In this document: positions 51,001-62,960 of the stretch, in pieces
Position numbering within the stretch: the first letter of the stretch is position 1
Layout: every line of letters starts with the position of its first letter
Assembly (NCBI GenBank): GCA_034008185.1
Contig: CM067084.1
Coordinates: forward strand, 11,055,385 to 11,119,384
Length of the DNA: 64,000 bases
DNA from: Gorsachius magnificus
Taxonomy: Eukaryota; Chordata; Aves; Pelecaniformes; Ardeidae
Reading direction: 5' to 3'
Translations under genes and position numbers: made by a program
The notes under the pieces: model-generated
The model's input: only the letters and a program-made list of their open reading frames with translations
The model's database searches: none
What the model was told of the DNA's origin: nothing

Positions 51001-52974
51001 CAAGTACTACACCAGCTACATGGGATAGCTCAGGAGGACGGTGCCTCCTAGCGCTGTTCCCTGCGGTACTGTCTACATCCAGTCCAAATGTTAACTGCAC
51101 ATTGCTAACTTGATCAAAACTGAAGCTGCTACGCTGGTTTCTTTGGCCAAGAGCAACAATATTTTCTGTCTAGCTGCATCAGGACTTTCAGTCAGTGTTT
51201 TAGTGCTCTCCTCTGCCCTGCAAATGCCGTCTTGGTAGCTGCGTGTACTAAGGCAGCTATGTGGAATTGTAGTTGTGCTCTCAGTAAGCAGGTAAAAATG
51301 TGTGCATCAGTGTGTCGGTCCCCACTGCTGGCTGGCTTGGGTGGCTTGGGTGTCTCTGGACACATCAGCAGTTACAGCTGGTGTTCTAGGCCCTGTCTGG
51401 TGGTTGGATATGCTGCTTTAGCCCTGAGTCTTGGCCTCTTCTGGCTTGGGGGTAATTGATTAAGGGAACCTTCAGTTACTGGAAGGGTGCTGTTCCCCTT
51501 CCCTTTCTTTGGGAGCAGCACCTTTCTTTTGTCTTTCCTCAGGTTTTTTCTTTTGCTTCCCTTTGGAGTTCCACAGTATTTCACTTTTCCTTTCCCTCTG
51601 TTCCTTTCTAGAGGATCCTTTTGCAAACAAGCAACAGGTATCTATAAATTATTTTATTGTCTATTTTACTGATTTTATATTTTTATCTTCTCCCCTTCTT
51701 TGATTTGTTTTCTCTACTCACAAGCTTTCCTGTGGAATACAGTTTCATATTGGTTCATTGTTAGACTAGAAAGAGGCTACAAAATAAGTAAAATGGGGTC
51801 ACAGCTGTACACATCTCTGCTATTTACCTTTGATTGCCATAAAGTACTTGCATGTTTTGTCTTTCTGTGATTTATCAGAACCATTAACAGAGATTGTTCT
51901 GTTAATGAAAACCAAACAGACCAATACATTCTTCCACTGTCTCTAACAGAGCCTCTATTGTGAATTTTGCAGTGGAAAACATGACAGTTACTGGGATTTC
52001 GATTGTGACTAGGAAATATATTCTCTTCGGCATAATTAGCCACTGAAGATGCTGTCTGCTAAGCTGTATACCGAGTGGTGCATACTGGCTGAAGGATGAA
52101 GGCTGACAGAGTGAGGGCAAGGAAATACTGAAAGTTAAGTGCGTAGATGGAGTCAAAGAGACTGTGAAAGCAAGATGAGAAAAAGGTTAGTGATGGAGTA
52201 GGGCTTGAACAGCGAGGGGTACAATTGGACTGCGGAGCTGCAAGATGGTTTAGGAGAGACGAAAGGCATCAGAACAGAGGGAAAAAGGGAGACAGGATGA
52301 CAAGACTGAAACAGAACAGGAAAAGTGGGGTGAAAAAACAGAAAGGAAAGTGAGAGCTTAAGGAAAAGTTGAAAAAGAAAATCCTGAGGTCCAGCTGACA
52401 CCGTCAGCCCAAACCCCAAACTGCAACCTAAAGGTCTGTCTTTTGGTTTTCATAAAGTTCTGTTATTTACATCAGGTTTTGTGAGATATTACTGCAGGGT
52501 CAGGGTAATGACTGGGAAGAAAATAGATAAGGGAACAGATGTCACAGAATACAAATGAACACAGCAGAAGGAAACATAAAGTCAAAATCAAAAAAAAAAA
52601 AAGGGAAGGGGGGATAAAATCAAGATAAACATCCCAAAGACTACTTTACACTGACTCCAATGGGACAGTGGAAATGCAGAATCCCGCTAGGCTAGAAGTT
52701 TTCTGGTCCGTTTCGGGACACTTGTGTGGCTAAGCTACTTGTAGTAATTCCTGCATGCTCCACTGTTGGTAGTAAACCATCTTAAGTCTGAGTTCCATTA
52801 ACATTAGTTGGCAGGGCTTGGCGGGTGGCAGTAAAGTATGATTAGAAGTCCTTAATTAGACTCCCTAAAATATTGTGCCTGGGTATTCATTGATTATACT
52901 GTGGTTTGAAATACTTGGGTTTAGATAGTTTCCTTATCTGGGAGGTAAAATGTATTGACTATTGGAGAAATGTT
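48066..52974. other. Unique non-coding sequence, G-rich patch near 50161
   Basis: G6-AGAGT-G5-TA-G6 at 50161-50184 is a G-rich, possibly quadruplex-forming tract, and a G8 run lies near 50019-50026. GGCTTGGGT is tandemly doubled at 51334-51351. A13 followed by a G-rich run lies at 52590-52612. At 50801-51100 both strands are open for 70-100 codons but neither has a proper ATG start or a known domain. Confidence 0.58.
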
Positions 52975-53004
52975 ATTTGCATAAATTAGATCAAGTATGC
53001 AAAT
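52975..53004. promoter_or_regulatory. Inverted pair of perfect POU octamers
   Basis: ATTTGCAT at 52975-52982 and ATGCAAAT at 52997-53004 are both exact octamer motifs in opposite orientation, separated by 14 bases that include AAATTAGATC. Octamers are bound by OCT/POU factors, sometimes as dimers. Two exact 8-mers this close suggest a site, but binding is not shown. Confidence 0.4.
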
Positions 53005-53820
53005 CCAGTGAAACTTTTGAATGGAGAAAAAGAAAACCACCAATATCCAGTTTTGTTATCTGGAAAATGGTATGTTAACATCAATATGAAAAAGGTGGGA
53101 AAAGAGATAAAAGCATCGTTCTACCTTGGAGAAAGGATTAGTGACCATTCATCTTCCCTGTTGTTTTTTGTTACACCCTATCTGCAGTTTAGATTTGTTT
53201 ACAGTTATTATATGGAATACTATGCTGGCAATAGAATATTTTTTTTCTCTCCCTTTTTCTTATTCTCCTTTACAACTTGAAAAGCACCATTTCCAGATGT
53301 ATTTTATCCTAATACACAGAAGAAAAACCAAAAGCAACAGTGTGTATGCTACAGAAATGCGAGACTTCGATCACAAGTTGTCCCGCAGACTGTGTTTTGT
53401 AGCAAGTTATTCTGTCAAATATGTATTGCTTAGTATATTCATTATGTTCATAAGTGTATGTGCCATTTACCTTAGTGCATTAATTTAATTGAAGTAACTG
53501 TGATTAGTTCAAATACCCGACATGTAGGACTGTACCGATCAAGGCGTTTGCTCAAATCCATGACTCAGGGCTATTGAACACAGTAGGGCTAAACACTAAA
53601 ACATGTACTTAAGATTAAAGACTGAAATATCTTTTAGGGCTAAACTCGTTCTTTAATAAATGTACTAAGACCCTAATATTATTATTTATATCCCGCTACC
53701 TTTTGAGACTTGTAATGCGTGTGTGTTTTGCCAATGTAAATTTGACAAGCTCTCTGTCAGATCTTGTCCTGATTCCCTACCAATAAAATCCAGTAAATTC
53801 CACTGATCAGAGACAGAGTT
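53005..53820. other. Unique non-coding sequence, nothing recognised
   Basis: Two overlapping plus-strand frames (53008-53280, 53126-53488) in different phases code for hydrophobic, low-information peptides without motifs. I see no retroviral or CR1 sequence until the element that follows. Confidence 0.58.
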
Positions 53821-54313
53821 ATCACAGAATCACAGAATGGCAAGGGTTGGAAGGGACCTCGGGAGATCATCTAGTCCAACCCTCCTGCTAAAGCAGGTTC
53901 ACCCAGAGCAGGTTGCACAGGACATTGTCCAGGTGGGCTTTGAATATCTCCAGAGAAGGAGACTCCACAACCCCCCTGGGCAGCCTGTTCCAGTACTCAG
54001 TCACCCTCAAAGAAAGAAGTTTTTCCTCATATTCAACTGAAACCTCTTATGTTTCAGTTTGTACCCATTGCCCCTTGTCCTGTCACTGGGCACCACCGTG
54101 AAGAGTCTGGCTCCATCCTCATGACATCTACCCTTAAGATATTTGTATGTGTTGATGAGGTCCCCTCTTAGTCTTCTCCAGGCTAAACAAGCCCAGCTCT
54201 CTCAGCCTTTCCTCGTAGGGGAGATGCTCCAGTCCCCCCATCATCCTTGTTGCTCTCCTCTGGACTCTGTCTAGGAGTTCCTCATCTTGAACAGGGGAGC
54301 CCAGAACTGGACA
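53821..54313 (-). mobile_element. CR1 retrotransposon, 5'-truncated, with reverse-transcriptase tail
   Basis: On the plus strand it opens with ATCACAGAATCACAGAATGG, the reverse complement of the CR1 3' terminal repeat, and contains GGGCAGCCTGTTCCAGTACT and TTGTCCTGTCACTGGGCACC. It stops abruptly after CCCAGAACTGGACA. About 490 bases remain. The minus strand at 54305-54150 encodes [20 protein letters not shown] and the following LGLFSLE block, the conserved C-terminal end of the CR1 ORF2 protein. The expected continuation is in another phase, so a small indel near 54165-54180 breaks the frame. The clear similarity suggests it is younger than the LINE at 3640. Confidence 0.96.
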
Positions 54314-55009
54314 TATATAGATAGATACGGTCACATGCTGCGGTAGATGAACAGGTAATATGAATAATCTAAAACTTCAGGACAGAAAACAGCTGGTGAG
54401 TGACAGTCAAAATGTCCATTCAGTTTGCAGGTTTGTTTCCTGTTACTTTGGTACTTCGCCACCTTCGCACCATGCGCTGAGTTACGTGACAGCAGTATAA
54501 ACCATACCCATTCAGGCATCACTCGATTTATTTATTTATTTATATACTTATTTTACATTTGCACCGCTATTATTGTGATGAAAATCTAAATCTCTGGTGA
54601 TGAGCGTACAAAGGCACACAGATAGCACCTTTATTTGGCAGAATCAGAAAGGGGACGTTTGCAAGACTTGGCTGAGAGAGGATGAATGCTTCTGGTGTTG
54701 CTGAAAATCTCTGCGTACCTGTGCTGATAAGCAGTCTGTGTGAAGTCTGTGTACCCTCAATGAGTACTTTAAAAGACCGCTGTGTCACTTCAATCACAGC
54801 TCCGCCAGAAGTGATGTGCCAGAAAACCTCAGTGTCAAATTCTGCCTATTTGAACCACCCAGAGCATCAGCGTTGGGAACTAAAATAAGCTATCAAAGTG
54901 AGAAGCGCAATTTTGTATTACAACAGTTTATTTTCTAGAGGAGGCAGAATACCAAAACAAACAAGCTTGATTTATGTGTCAGTTTTTAAGTTCAGCATGC
55001 ATCTAATAC
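54314..55009. other. Unique non-coding sequence with short ATTT repeat
   Basis: About five ATTT units lie at 54526-54544. Frames up to 75 codons on both strands overlap near 54570-54888, with no motif. Confidence 0.6.
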
Positions 55010-55075
55010 TTAGTCCTGAAAAGTGCTGAGAACCCACAACTCCCATTGAAACGGTATTTGCTTCCAGCCTAAAGA
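55010..55075. repeat. Fragment of an old palindromic amniote repeat
   Basis: AGTGCTGAGAACCCACAACT at 55021-55040 followed by CCCATTGAAACGG matches the arm and centre of the family member whose intact form reads AGTGCTGAGCACCC...CCCATTGA-GTCAATGGG. The second arm is lost or unrecognisable. Confidence 0.6.
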
Positions 55076-55269
55076 AAATTAGAGACGGCTATTTCTGAGA
55101 GCTGAGGGAGCTGGCGCTTAGAGTAAGTGATTGGGATTGGCTTGGCAAGTAAATATCATCATCTTCCAAAATTGTTTCTGATCCAATTCTCATAATGACA
55201 GCTAAGCTTCCAAATCAAGTCAGAGTCAGCAATATGAGCAAGTTGGAGCTCTTCCTTTTCACACTCTAA
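55076..55269. other. Unique non-coding sequence, nothing recognised
   Basis: Short linker between the palindromic-repeat fragment and the GC-rich patch. No feature seen. Confidence 0.6.
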
Positions 55270-55760
55270 GTCCTCCGACAGTCCTTATTCCCACTTCCCT
55301 CTTCTGTGGGGCCTTTCTCACCCCTCCCCTCCCTCCCTATAACAGGCTGCCAGACCCCTGACGGGTTGCAAGATCTCTCTGCTCCATTCCCCCAGGTGCA
55401 GGGGAAGGAGCAATGCTCTCCAGCCCCCCCAGGCAGACCAGTGATGCTCTTCAGCTGCCCTGTGCTCTTCGCAAACGTGGACACAGCGCGCTTCAGCATC
55501 TCATGTCCTTTGGAGCTAGGTTTTAATCTGAAAGCAGCTGGGGAAGCAGCCTGTGAACATGTGTGGCCCGTAGCACTATCATATACTTCTAGTGGCAGCA
55601 GAAGGTACTCGGGGATTAATTCTGCACCAAACCTGCTGCTCCTGGCTCCAGCCTGAGGAACTGCACTTCCCTGGCCTGCGCTGCTGGGTCTTCCCTGCCA
55701 GCCCCTCCTCCCCAGACACTTCCTCTGCTTTTTGTGCCCACCTCTCTCTCTCTTTTAGAC
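55270..55760. other. GC-rich, C-tract-rich segment
   Basis: GC is clearly above the surrounding sequence, with CCCCTCCC-type tracts and a few CpGs (for example GACACAGCGCGC near 55486). Overlapping open frames of 73-116 codons on both strands reflect the composition. A pyrimidine tract ending TCTCTCTCTTTTAG lies just past it at about 55744-55760. No exon is supported. Confidence 0.5.
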
Positions 55761-58389
55761 TTGTGCTTAGTAAAAAGGGCAAAGAGGAATTACCATCCAC
55801 AGAGTTGCAAAGAATAGAAAAAACCCACCAGATACTGGCACGTTTTCTCTGTTTTAAGTAGTTTAATGTTTGGGCAGGCTTGGTTTTGGGTACTTGAAGT
55901 TGACAGGCACCAAACCGAAGTACTGAGCAGTTCTGTCAAGTCTGAAGGAACTCATGGAGTATTTTAGCAAACAGCTCCTCGTTTGACTGCTAAGTATCTA
56001 TCCAATATTGTCACTTGGAAAGCCCACAATAATGATATTTGGGGAAAAATATCCGTCCTGGATGCAGCCGTGTTTGGTGATGATGGAGGTGGGATGGAGG
56101 TGGTGGTGAACCTGATGTGAAACAGCCCCTGTCTCTAATGAGGTTAATAGGGGAGGCTGTGGCCCTTTAAATCCTACCTTGCAGAAAAAGTTCTGTATGG
56201 ATATGACATTTATTCACTTTGATGGAAGATTTTATTGGAAACTCTTGTCCATTTAAAAATACAGAGAAGCTTAGTAAAACATCCCTTAAATCATGCATTC
56301 TGTAAGGATTGCTCTCCTCATTTCTCCTGTGAAGAACAGAGTATCGTAAGTCTCAGTAAGGCCACCGTATGTAAGGGCTTTTTCTCCCCTCATCTAACAG
56401 AGCTTTAACCCAAATATTCAGCTGCATGGTTTTCAACTTCTGTCTAAAATAGCCTGCTTGCAAGCTGTATTTCCTAAACAGGGAAGAAAATCCTTTCCTT
56501 AAATATCTCCCTGTGTAACCCAGAGTAGGATATGGCCTAGTGTCTTGCTAAGAAAAACAAAAGCAATAAAAGTTTTAAATGGATAGATGATAGATTCCAC
56601 TTCTACATTTTTTATTAAATACCTTCCTCTGGACTGAAGGGCAGGAGTACATGGTATTCTTGAAGTCATCTTAGCTTAGCAAGCAATAGTAGTACAAATA
56701 CTTTTAGCTGTAATTATGAATTTTGCTGGCACATCACTAAATTAGCCAAGTGACAAAATTAGCTGGTTGTTTGGCTAAAGACCAAAAAGAATTAATCTAA
56801 ACCACTAATCTTACTATCCCTGGGCAGTGCAAGGCTTTTAATAAACCACAGAATCAGAAAGAGTAAAGCAGGAAAATGTAGCTTGCCACGAGCAGTGTTT
56901 GGTAGGCGTATATCACTTACAAACCATTAAACAGGTGGGTGAAAGAAGTGCAAGCCATGAGGATGAGTAAACAGGCCTCATCTTGCTTCCACTGAAATAA
57001 TTCAACACAAATTTTATGGACCCCAAAATGAAAGGGCTCGTAATAAGTAAATATAGGGCTCATAAGAAGTAAATATAAGAATGTAAGACTCTATAGGTAG
57101 AGACTTTGGGGAAAAGGAGGAGAGATTGGTTCTTTCATAAGATAGCGTTAACTTTTCATCTAAATAGAACGGCTCCATTGTGTACAGCCTTCTGAATGTG
57201 TTCAAAACAAAGCAGACCATTCTGTGCATCTTATATATATGTTATTTGGAGACAGATATATAAAGACCGGTATGAATATCAAAACTTTAATCGGTATAGA
57301 TAGAGATCTAAGTCCTACCGTAGATGGTGGTTGATGCTTTCCACTGGTACAGCAAGTTTGTCATGCAAATGGCCATTAGAGCTTTAATTGTCAAAACTAA
57401 AAGCCAGTATAAGCCTATACAGTTTCCTTGAGGAGGCTTTGAAAGCTTATACATCAAACAGACACATCATTGGCAGCTTTCAACCCAACAGTATCAGTAA
57501 ACTACTGATCTGAGTAGGATAACAGCAGTAAACTATTGAACTGAGAAAAATCAAATCATACAAAACTTCAGTTAAATTAAAGTTACTTGCATTTAGGAAT
57601 TGAGAGAGAAATAGAATTAATGGTAGAACACGTTGTGTAAAGCATCAGTAGGAGAGGGGATGGAATCGCAGAAGATAAAACAGCAGGATCTTTCCGTGAC
57701 AGGAGATGGAAATACAAGATAATTAACATAAAATGTTAATTTTATTTTTGTCCAGATATAAAACTAGCATATCTGTTTATCTTGCAGTGCCGCTTCCCTT
57801 CCTCACGGTAAATACTGCCATCAGGGCCAGCCCTTTAGAAAGGTGGCAGTAGAAATAGTGGCTTCCATGGGATGCCATCGGTAACAACGTTAACATGGCA
57901 GTGGCTGGATCAAAGCCAAACTTGGAGCTGCTGGGTACATGGCCAGATGCCGTGTGTGTGTGCATTCAGAAATGAAGGGAGGGCGGTAGAAATCATAATA
58001 AATAAATACGGAATAGTTCAACAAAATTTTTTTTTTCTGGAGAAAAGAATAAAAGGGGCATGTAACTCTGCCTAGGGAAAAAGCTAGTTATCTTTTCCTC
58101 TCTGCTGACCTTGAGGGCTTCTAAGGCCAGGCACCTCATGGTGCAATTTAGAGTTGTCTCAGAGCTGCTTACTGTAATCAGGTCCCCCTCTCACAAATTC
58201 AAGAGCACTCCCTGTGCCAGCGGTGGCCAGGAATAGGTGCCGAAAGATGCCAATGTGGCTTTCTGGCTGAGAGATCCCAGCTGGTTCTTCAGTCCAGCTT
58301 TGTAAATTGGCAGAAGAATAAAGTTGCCACCTGGCTAGTTAAAAAAAAAGAAAGAAAAAAAAAGAAAGAAAACCAAAATTAATCCTTGC
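55761..58389. other. Unique non-coding sequence with a 22-bp tandem duplication
   Basis: Units at 57033-57054 and 57055-57076 match at 20 of 22 positions and begin AGGGCTC. A GGT/GGA-rich stretch lies near 56080-56110, a (GT)n run near 57952-57962, and a GAAA/A-rich simple tract at 58341-58372. No gene was recognised. Confidence 0.62.
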
Positions 58390-58870
58390 TTACTTCTTTC
58401 CGTGATGACTTGCATGTGTGCTGATGCTCTCTGCCCAGGGTTTTTGAGGAGCGCTGCTGTGCGATCCTGGGCTGAGCCACACATTTGGCCTGGCTGCTGC
58501 GGTGTGTCCCCATGCCCCCAGCCTTTGCAGGGCAGCTCTGCTCCCCAGCACCCCACGACTTCTCCCTTGTACTGCATCCACCACCACCACAACAGCAGTG
58601 AGGCGGATCAGATAGAAACCCCCAGGCAGGGGCTGTGAGCAGAACATGGACGGGCTCCAGTGTTTTAGCTCAAAGCGTATTTGGCAGTAGGCTGCGCAGT
58701 GCACCAGGGTTGCTTTGCAAATATCTCGCGGGCGGGGGAAGGCCCATGGGAAGGCAGGAGAGGTGGTGTGGCTAACTCCTTCTCTGCAGATGTGATGAAG
58801 AGCTAACGCCACAAACCGTGCTCTCGGATACTCTTCCCAGAGGGCGTTTTAGATACGAACCAGCAGATAG
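58390..58870. promoter_or_regulatory. GC-rich segment with CpG cluster, possible unannotated promoter or exon
   Basis: GC content is high and CpGs cluster at the right-hand side (TCTCGCGGGCGGGG near 58724-58737). A minus-strand frame stays open for 140 codons (58812-58390) but begins with GTG, and its valine run comes from a CCA triplet repeat. No recognisable domain or clean splice signals were found. I keep it as composition only. Confidence 0.28.
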
Positions 58871-61184
58871 ATGCTTGCAGGTTGTAGACGTTGTTCTGCC
58901 TGTCTGTGTCTTCTTCCCCACAACGGGCAACTGCAGACGAGTATCTCACAGCATCTCAAGGCGTTAACCACCACTAGACTGGGTAATCACCCGGTACCCA
59001 TAGGAAGGGTTTTGTTGCTCACTCCAGCACTTTGTTAGCTTGTCCAAATTATAAGCAGGCAAACACAAAACGTTAACAACTTACAAAACCACAAACCCCA
59101 AATCTCTTTATAAAGGCTTGATAATTTGTTACACATAGTACTTGCATCATGAGACTGTTTTAAATTAAAAAATTGACATTTTTTCCCATCAAAGACCGAG
59201 AATGTATGTTACATACAAATTTTAAAACAAAATTTTGTCCTAAGAGCCAGGTTGGAGACTTGTGTTGAGCATATTGAAAGCACCATTGACTGCTTTTAGA
59301 AAATCCACACAGTGTAAGAGCAGGCAAGAAGATGTCCTTAACCCTATGTAAAACCAAAGAAAACATGAGTTTGCCTAATATATGAAGAGATTTTGTTTAC
59401 CAGTTCTGGAGATTTTTTTTTTGTATGAATTTAAGAAATTCATTCAAATGTTTCAGAGGATTTCAAGCTCTGGGAAGACAATTAACTGCAGAGGGGAGAA
59501 TTAAGGAAAAAGGATATTGAACAGCAAAATACAAGGGGGATGCAAAACCTGAAAAACCAGAGAAGCACCAAATGAAAAAAACTTCCAGCGGAACTATTGA
59601 TCTTCTTCCCACTTAACATCAAAAGCTTATCAACAATTACTAAAATGAGAGGAAAAAGCCTAACATAGAGCTGTATTTCTAAAACCCTTGAAACCTTTCT
59701 AGATGCTCTAAAAAGAATATTTAATGCATTTCTAAAGAGCTAAAAATATTTTTAGATAACAACTTGTTTGGGTTAGCGACAACTCTGTTTTACACAAATC
59801 TTGGTCAGCTAATCCAGTCCCTGAAGAGGCAGACTACTGGGAAATGTCTAACTTCCTTTTAAAAGTCTTCAGTTTCAGAGATTCCAAAATGTCCCTGGAA
59901 TACTGTCCCCTGGAATCCACTCTAGCTTCTGACTACCTCTTGGTAGGGAGCTGTTTCTCTGGTGCCTAGCTCAGCTATCGCTCTGCAATTCAAACTCATT
60001 GTACTTCTTGCTTTCAGACAGCAGATTCTCTTCTGCATAATAGATAAGCACAACATTACATGACCACCCTCCCTGAGAGCTCCTTTGAAATAGCTGGAGA
60101 CTGTTAGGATGTAGACCAAGCAAACGCAATTCTTCTTGTTGTTGTTTCTTATGGGTTTTCGAAGTTGTTGTTTTTTTTCTAGGTTCTTTTAGGAGTCCGC
60201 TCTATATCATCCAAAAGGAAGATGAAAATGTCAAAACATTTTTTCATCTTAAAAATGTGCAGGACTAGGATTCTTAATCTAAAGTTATATTTTGATTTGA
60301 TAATTGAAAATCTAAACATACATTTAAAAGCATTTGAAGGGTTAATGTGCAGTCAAAATAAAATATTTGCTCAAGATAGGGCAATTTTTTTTTTTTTTCC
60401 CTGGGGGTGGTGGGGTTATACTTTAGGACAACAGAATCTACAATCTTTTAAAATTTCTGGCAGCCTACTACAAGGTTAATTATTTGAACAACTTCAGTTT
60501 AAATATTTCATAGGAAAAAAAGCAAGGTTAAGAAAGAACAAGCTGTATTTCAAACTGTGCAGTTAGATAACCGTGTATGAAACTCCTCAAGATGCAGATG
60601 GCAAATACAGATCCTAGAAGACAATAGTAATTACTAGTGCCTTGACTTCTCCCTAGGGCTGAAAAAAAGAGAAATCAATAATAACCACCATTATCCTAAC
60701 TCTTCGGCATGTGAGCTTTACCTTCCAAACAGCACTATTAAATTCACGTAGTACAACCAGTGAAATTCATATAGGACTGGCTTTTGCAATGTACTCTTTA
60801 GAGACAGATGATATGCCTAGAAAGAGATCTTTTTATTTAAGCAGATGACAAGAAATATTTGGCCTGATCTTAGCCATAAACCAAAACCAGTTCATGCTGT
60901 CCCGAGTTAATCAAAGTTTAGTGAGAACGAGGACTGCCACGTGGCAATCTGCAGGCTGCCATTCCAGCGTTAGGAAAACGATGCTCCTTTTTGGGATGAG
61001 TCATCTGACTTGCGCTGCAGAAGTTACATGTTTTCTTATCTTTCAGGAGAACATTCCCCTCATGTTTTCCGTCTTGATTCGTGATTCACTCATGATCATT
61101 TGATGATCCCAAAAGAACAATGACCTTCTTCTTGAAAGCATACAGCCAGTACTGGAAGCGTTCGCAGGCCGCGTGACAGGAATG
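58871..61184. other. Unique AT-rich non-coding sequence
   Basis: T14 at 60385-60398 is followed by a G-rich stretch. Open frames reach about 85 codons and have no motif. No repeat end was recognised. Confidence 0.62.
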
Positions 61185-61285
61185 CTAACTAGGTTAGAAA
61201 TATAAACAGGAAATTCAATAAGGCCAGATTTTGTAACACAGAAGTCAAGGGGCAGCTTTGTCACGGTCTTGCATAATCGAGCCCT
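61185..61285. repeat. Possible fragment of an old palindromic amniote repeat
   Basis: CAGAAGTCAAGGGGCAGCTTTG followed by GCATAATCGAGCCCTAAG resembles a diverged GAAGTCAATGGG centre and AGGATCGGGCCC arm of the same family as at 48010. The match is weaker than in the other copies. Confidence 0.35.
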
Positions 61286-62689
61286 AAGTGAACTCAACAA
61301 CACACAGAGAGAGAATGAAAAAAAAAAAAAAGGAAGCACTAGATCATTTCAGCACATGGCTCAGTGCTGGCTTTCTAAGAAAGAGGCTTTCTAAGTAAGA
61401 CTCTTCTGTCCTTAATAAATTGTTCCTTGTAGTAAATCTGTTTTCAAAACATAATTTTAGCTAAATAAGATTATCGTTAAGATCCTGGCCTGTGGAATAA
61501 CACAGTGACTTTTTTAACCAAAATTTTGCTGACTAATAATGAAGCATATTCATTGGAAATAGGTTCTTCTTGGAAGAAAGAAAATGTCTTTTTAGCAAAG
61601 TATACGTCCTCAGAGTTAGGCTGGTTTGTGTAGAAACTATAAGAAGAATAACAGTAAATGTCTGAAAATTAGATGGTGAATTCTCAAGGTAAATTATTAC
61701 GAAAACCTATTGCAGTTTTTCAGTTACCCAGGATTTTCCTCTTTATTTGGTAAAATGGAGGCTTGTCTGGAGTGAAGTGCGCTAATTAGCAGATTCCTTT
61801 TCTATTGTTGTAATAATTCATATTTCAAATCGGTTAAGAAAAGAGCATCCGACTGTAAAGAAAAATAAGTGGAATTTGAAACATTTCTTTATATCCCCAT
61901 CAGAGCCTGGGATATGGCACATGCATTTTCAACATACCTCAGTCTGTGCATCCTGAAAAAAAACAAACCCAAAACCAAAAAAATGCCTTTGTATACTTCA
62001 TAATGGGATGTTTTCATTAAACCAACTATTAAATAACCACAAGAATTTTGCAAAAAAGTACCATTCCATTACAAACCAAAACTGCCCACTTCTTACCATT
62101 GCCTGGTAAATGAGCCATGGAGGCAAACTGACTCTCTTGAAATTTTCCCTCATTTGGGGGAGGGAGCAGGAGAGGCACAATTTCGGGTTCCTGCCCTGGC
62201 TGGTGACCGGTAGAGGACCAAAGCGTTCCCAGCACAAGATTTGTGCTTGGCCCATGGGCATCCCCGAGCACCCAGGAGGTGCAGGAACGGCTGCAGCCTT
62301 GGGAATGATGGAGTGCAGAGGGCAGTGCTGGTGGACTTTAGGAAAAAGAGGGCTGTGATGTGAAAGAGCATCTTCTTCTGCAAATGACAATTTGTTCTTT
62401 ACTTGAGTAAATTTTTAACCTTGGATACAGTATTTAGTGTGCTGGGGAGCCATGCAAAGATTTGGGAGGGTTTTAACTGTGTGGTTCAGATACTTAAGCA
62501 TGCAGTGAGAACCCGCGTTGTTTTCACTTGTGTTCAAAAATAATGTGGTACGTTTTTCCAGTCTGCTCTATACGAACTCAGTGGTCCCATTCGTGGTAAT
62601 AAAAGCCGTGCAATATCAGCACAGACCAACACAGAAATTATCCCACAGTGATGTTTAAATTAGTAGAGAAAAATGTGCTCTCTCCATGT
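61286..62689. other. Unique non-coding sequence with a local GC rise
   Basis: A14 lies at 61318-61331. Around 62150-62340 GC rises and frames on both strands open (up to 130 codons on the minus strand, 62390-61998), but three phases overlap and no domain is recognisable, so coding is not supported. Confidence 0.58.
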
Positions 62690-62960
62690 AATACCAGCTC
62701 CTTTTTGCCCCTTTCTTTTTAATTTCTATTAATACAAATTATTTGAGCATTAGTATATTGGCTGTAATTAGCTTTCATCTTTCCCCTTTTGATTTAGATA
62801 TTGCCAAACTCCATTAAAACGTCTGTATGAAAGCCAGAAAATGGTTTACTAGTGAATTCCAAGTGCGCAGTGTAAATTGAAAGGTCACAACAAGTCATCT
62901 AATGGCTTGGTATGTATTCTATTAATTGCACTTTTAGTGCTTAAAGCACACTAAAATTAT
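62690..62960. promoter_or_regulatory. Candidate conserved non-coding element rich in homeodomain cores
   Basis: TTTAATTTC, ATTAATAC, GTAATTAGC, CATTAAAAC, CTATTAATTG and TTTTAGTGC occur within about 250 bases, plus AAGGTCACAACA (a nuclear-receptor-type AGGTCA) at about 62881. The block contains no simple repeats. The texture resembles a developmental enhancer, but only an alignment can tell. Confidence 0.3.

Noticed and set aside
50801..51100. Region open on both strands (72 codons plus, 99 codons minus) that looked like a possible exon
   Set aside because: Both frames start on non-ATG codons, the peptides match no family I know, and no splice acceptor/donor pair brackets them.
61998..62390. 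130-codon minus-strand frame
   Set aside because: It overlaps other open frames in a GC-rich patch, starts on a non-ATG codon and has no recognisable domain.
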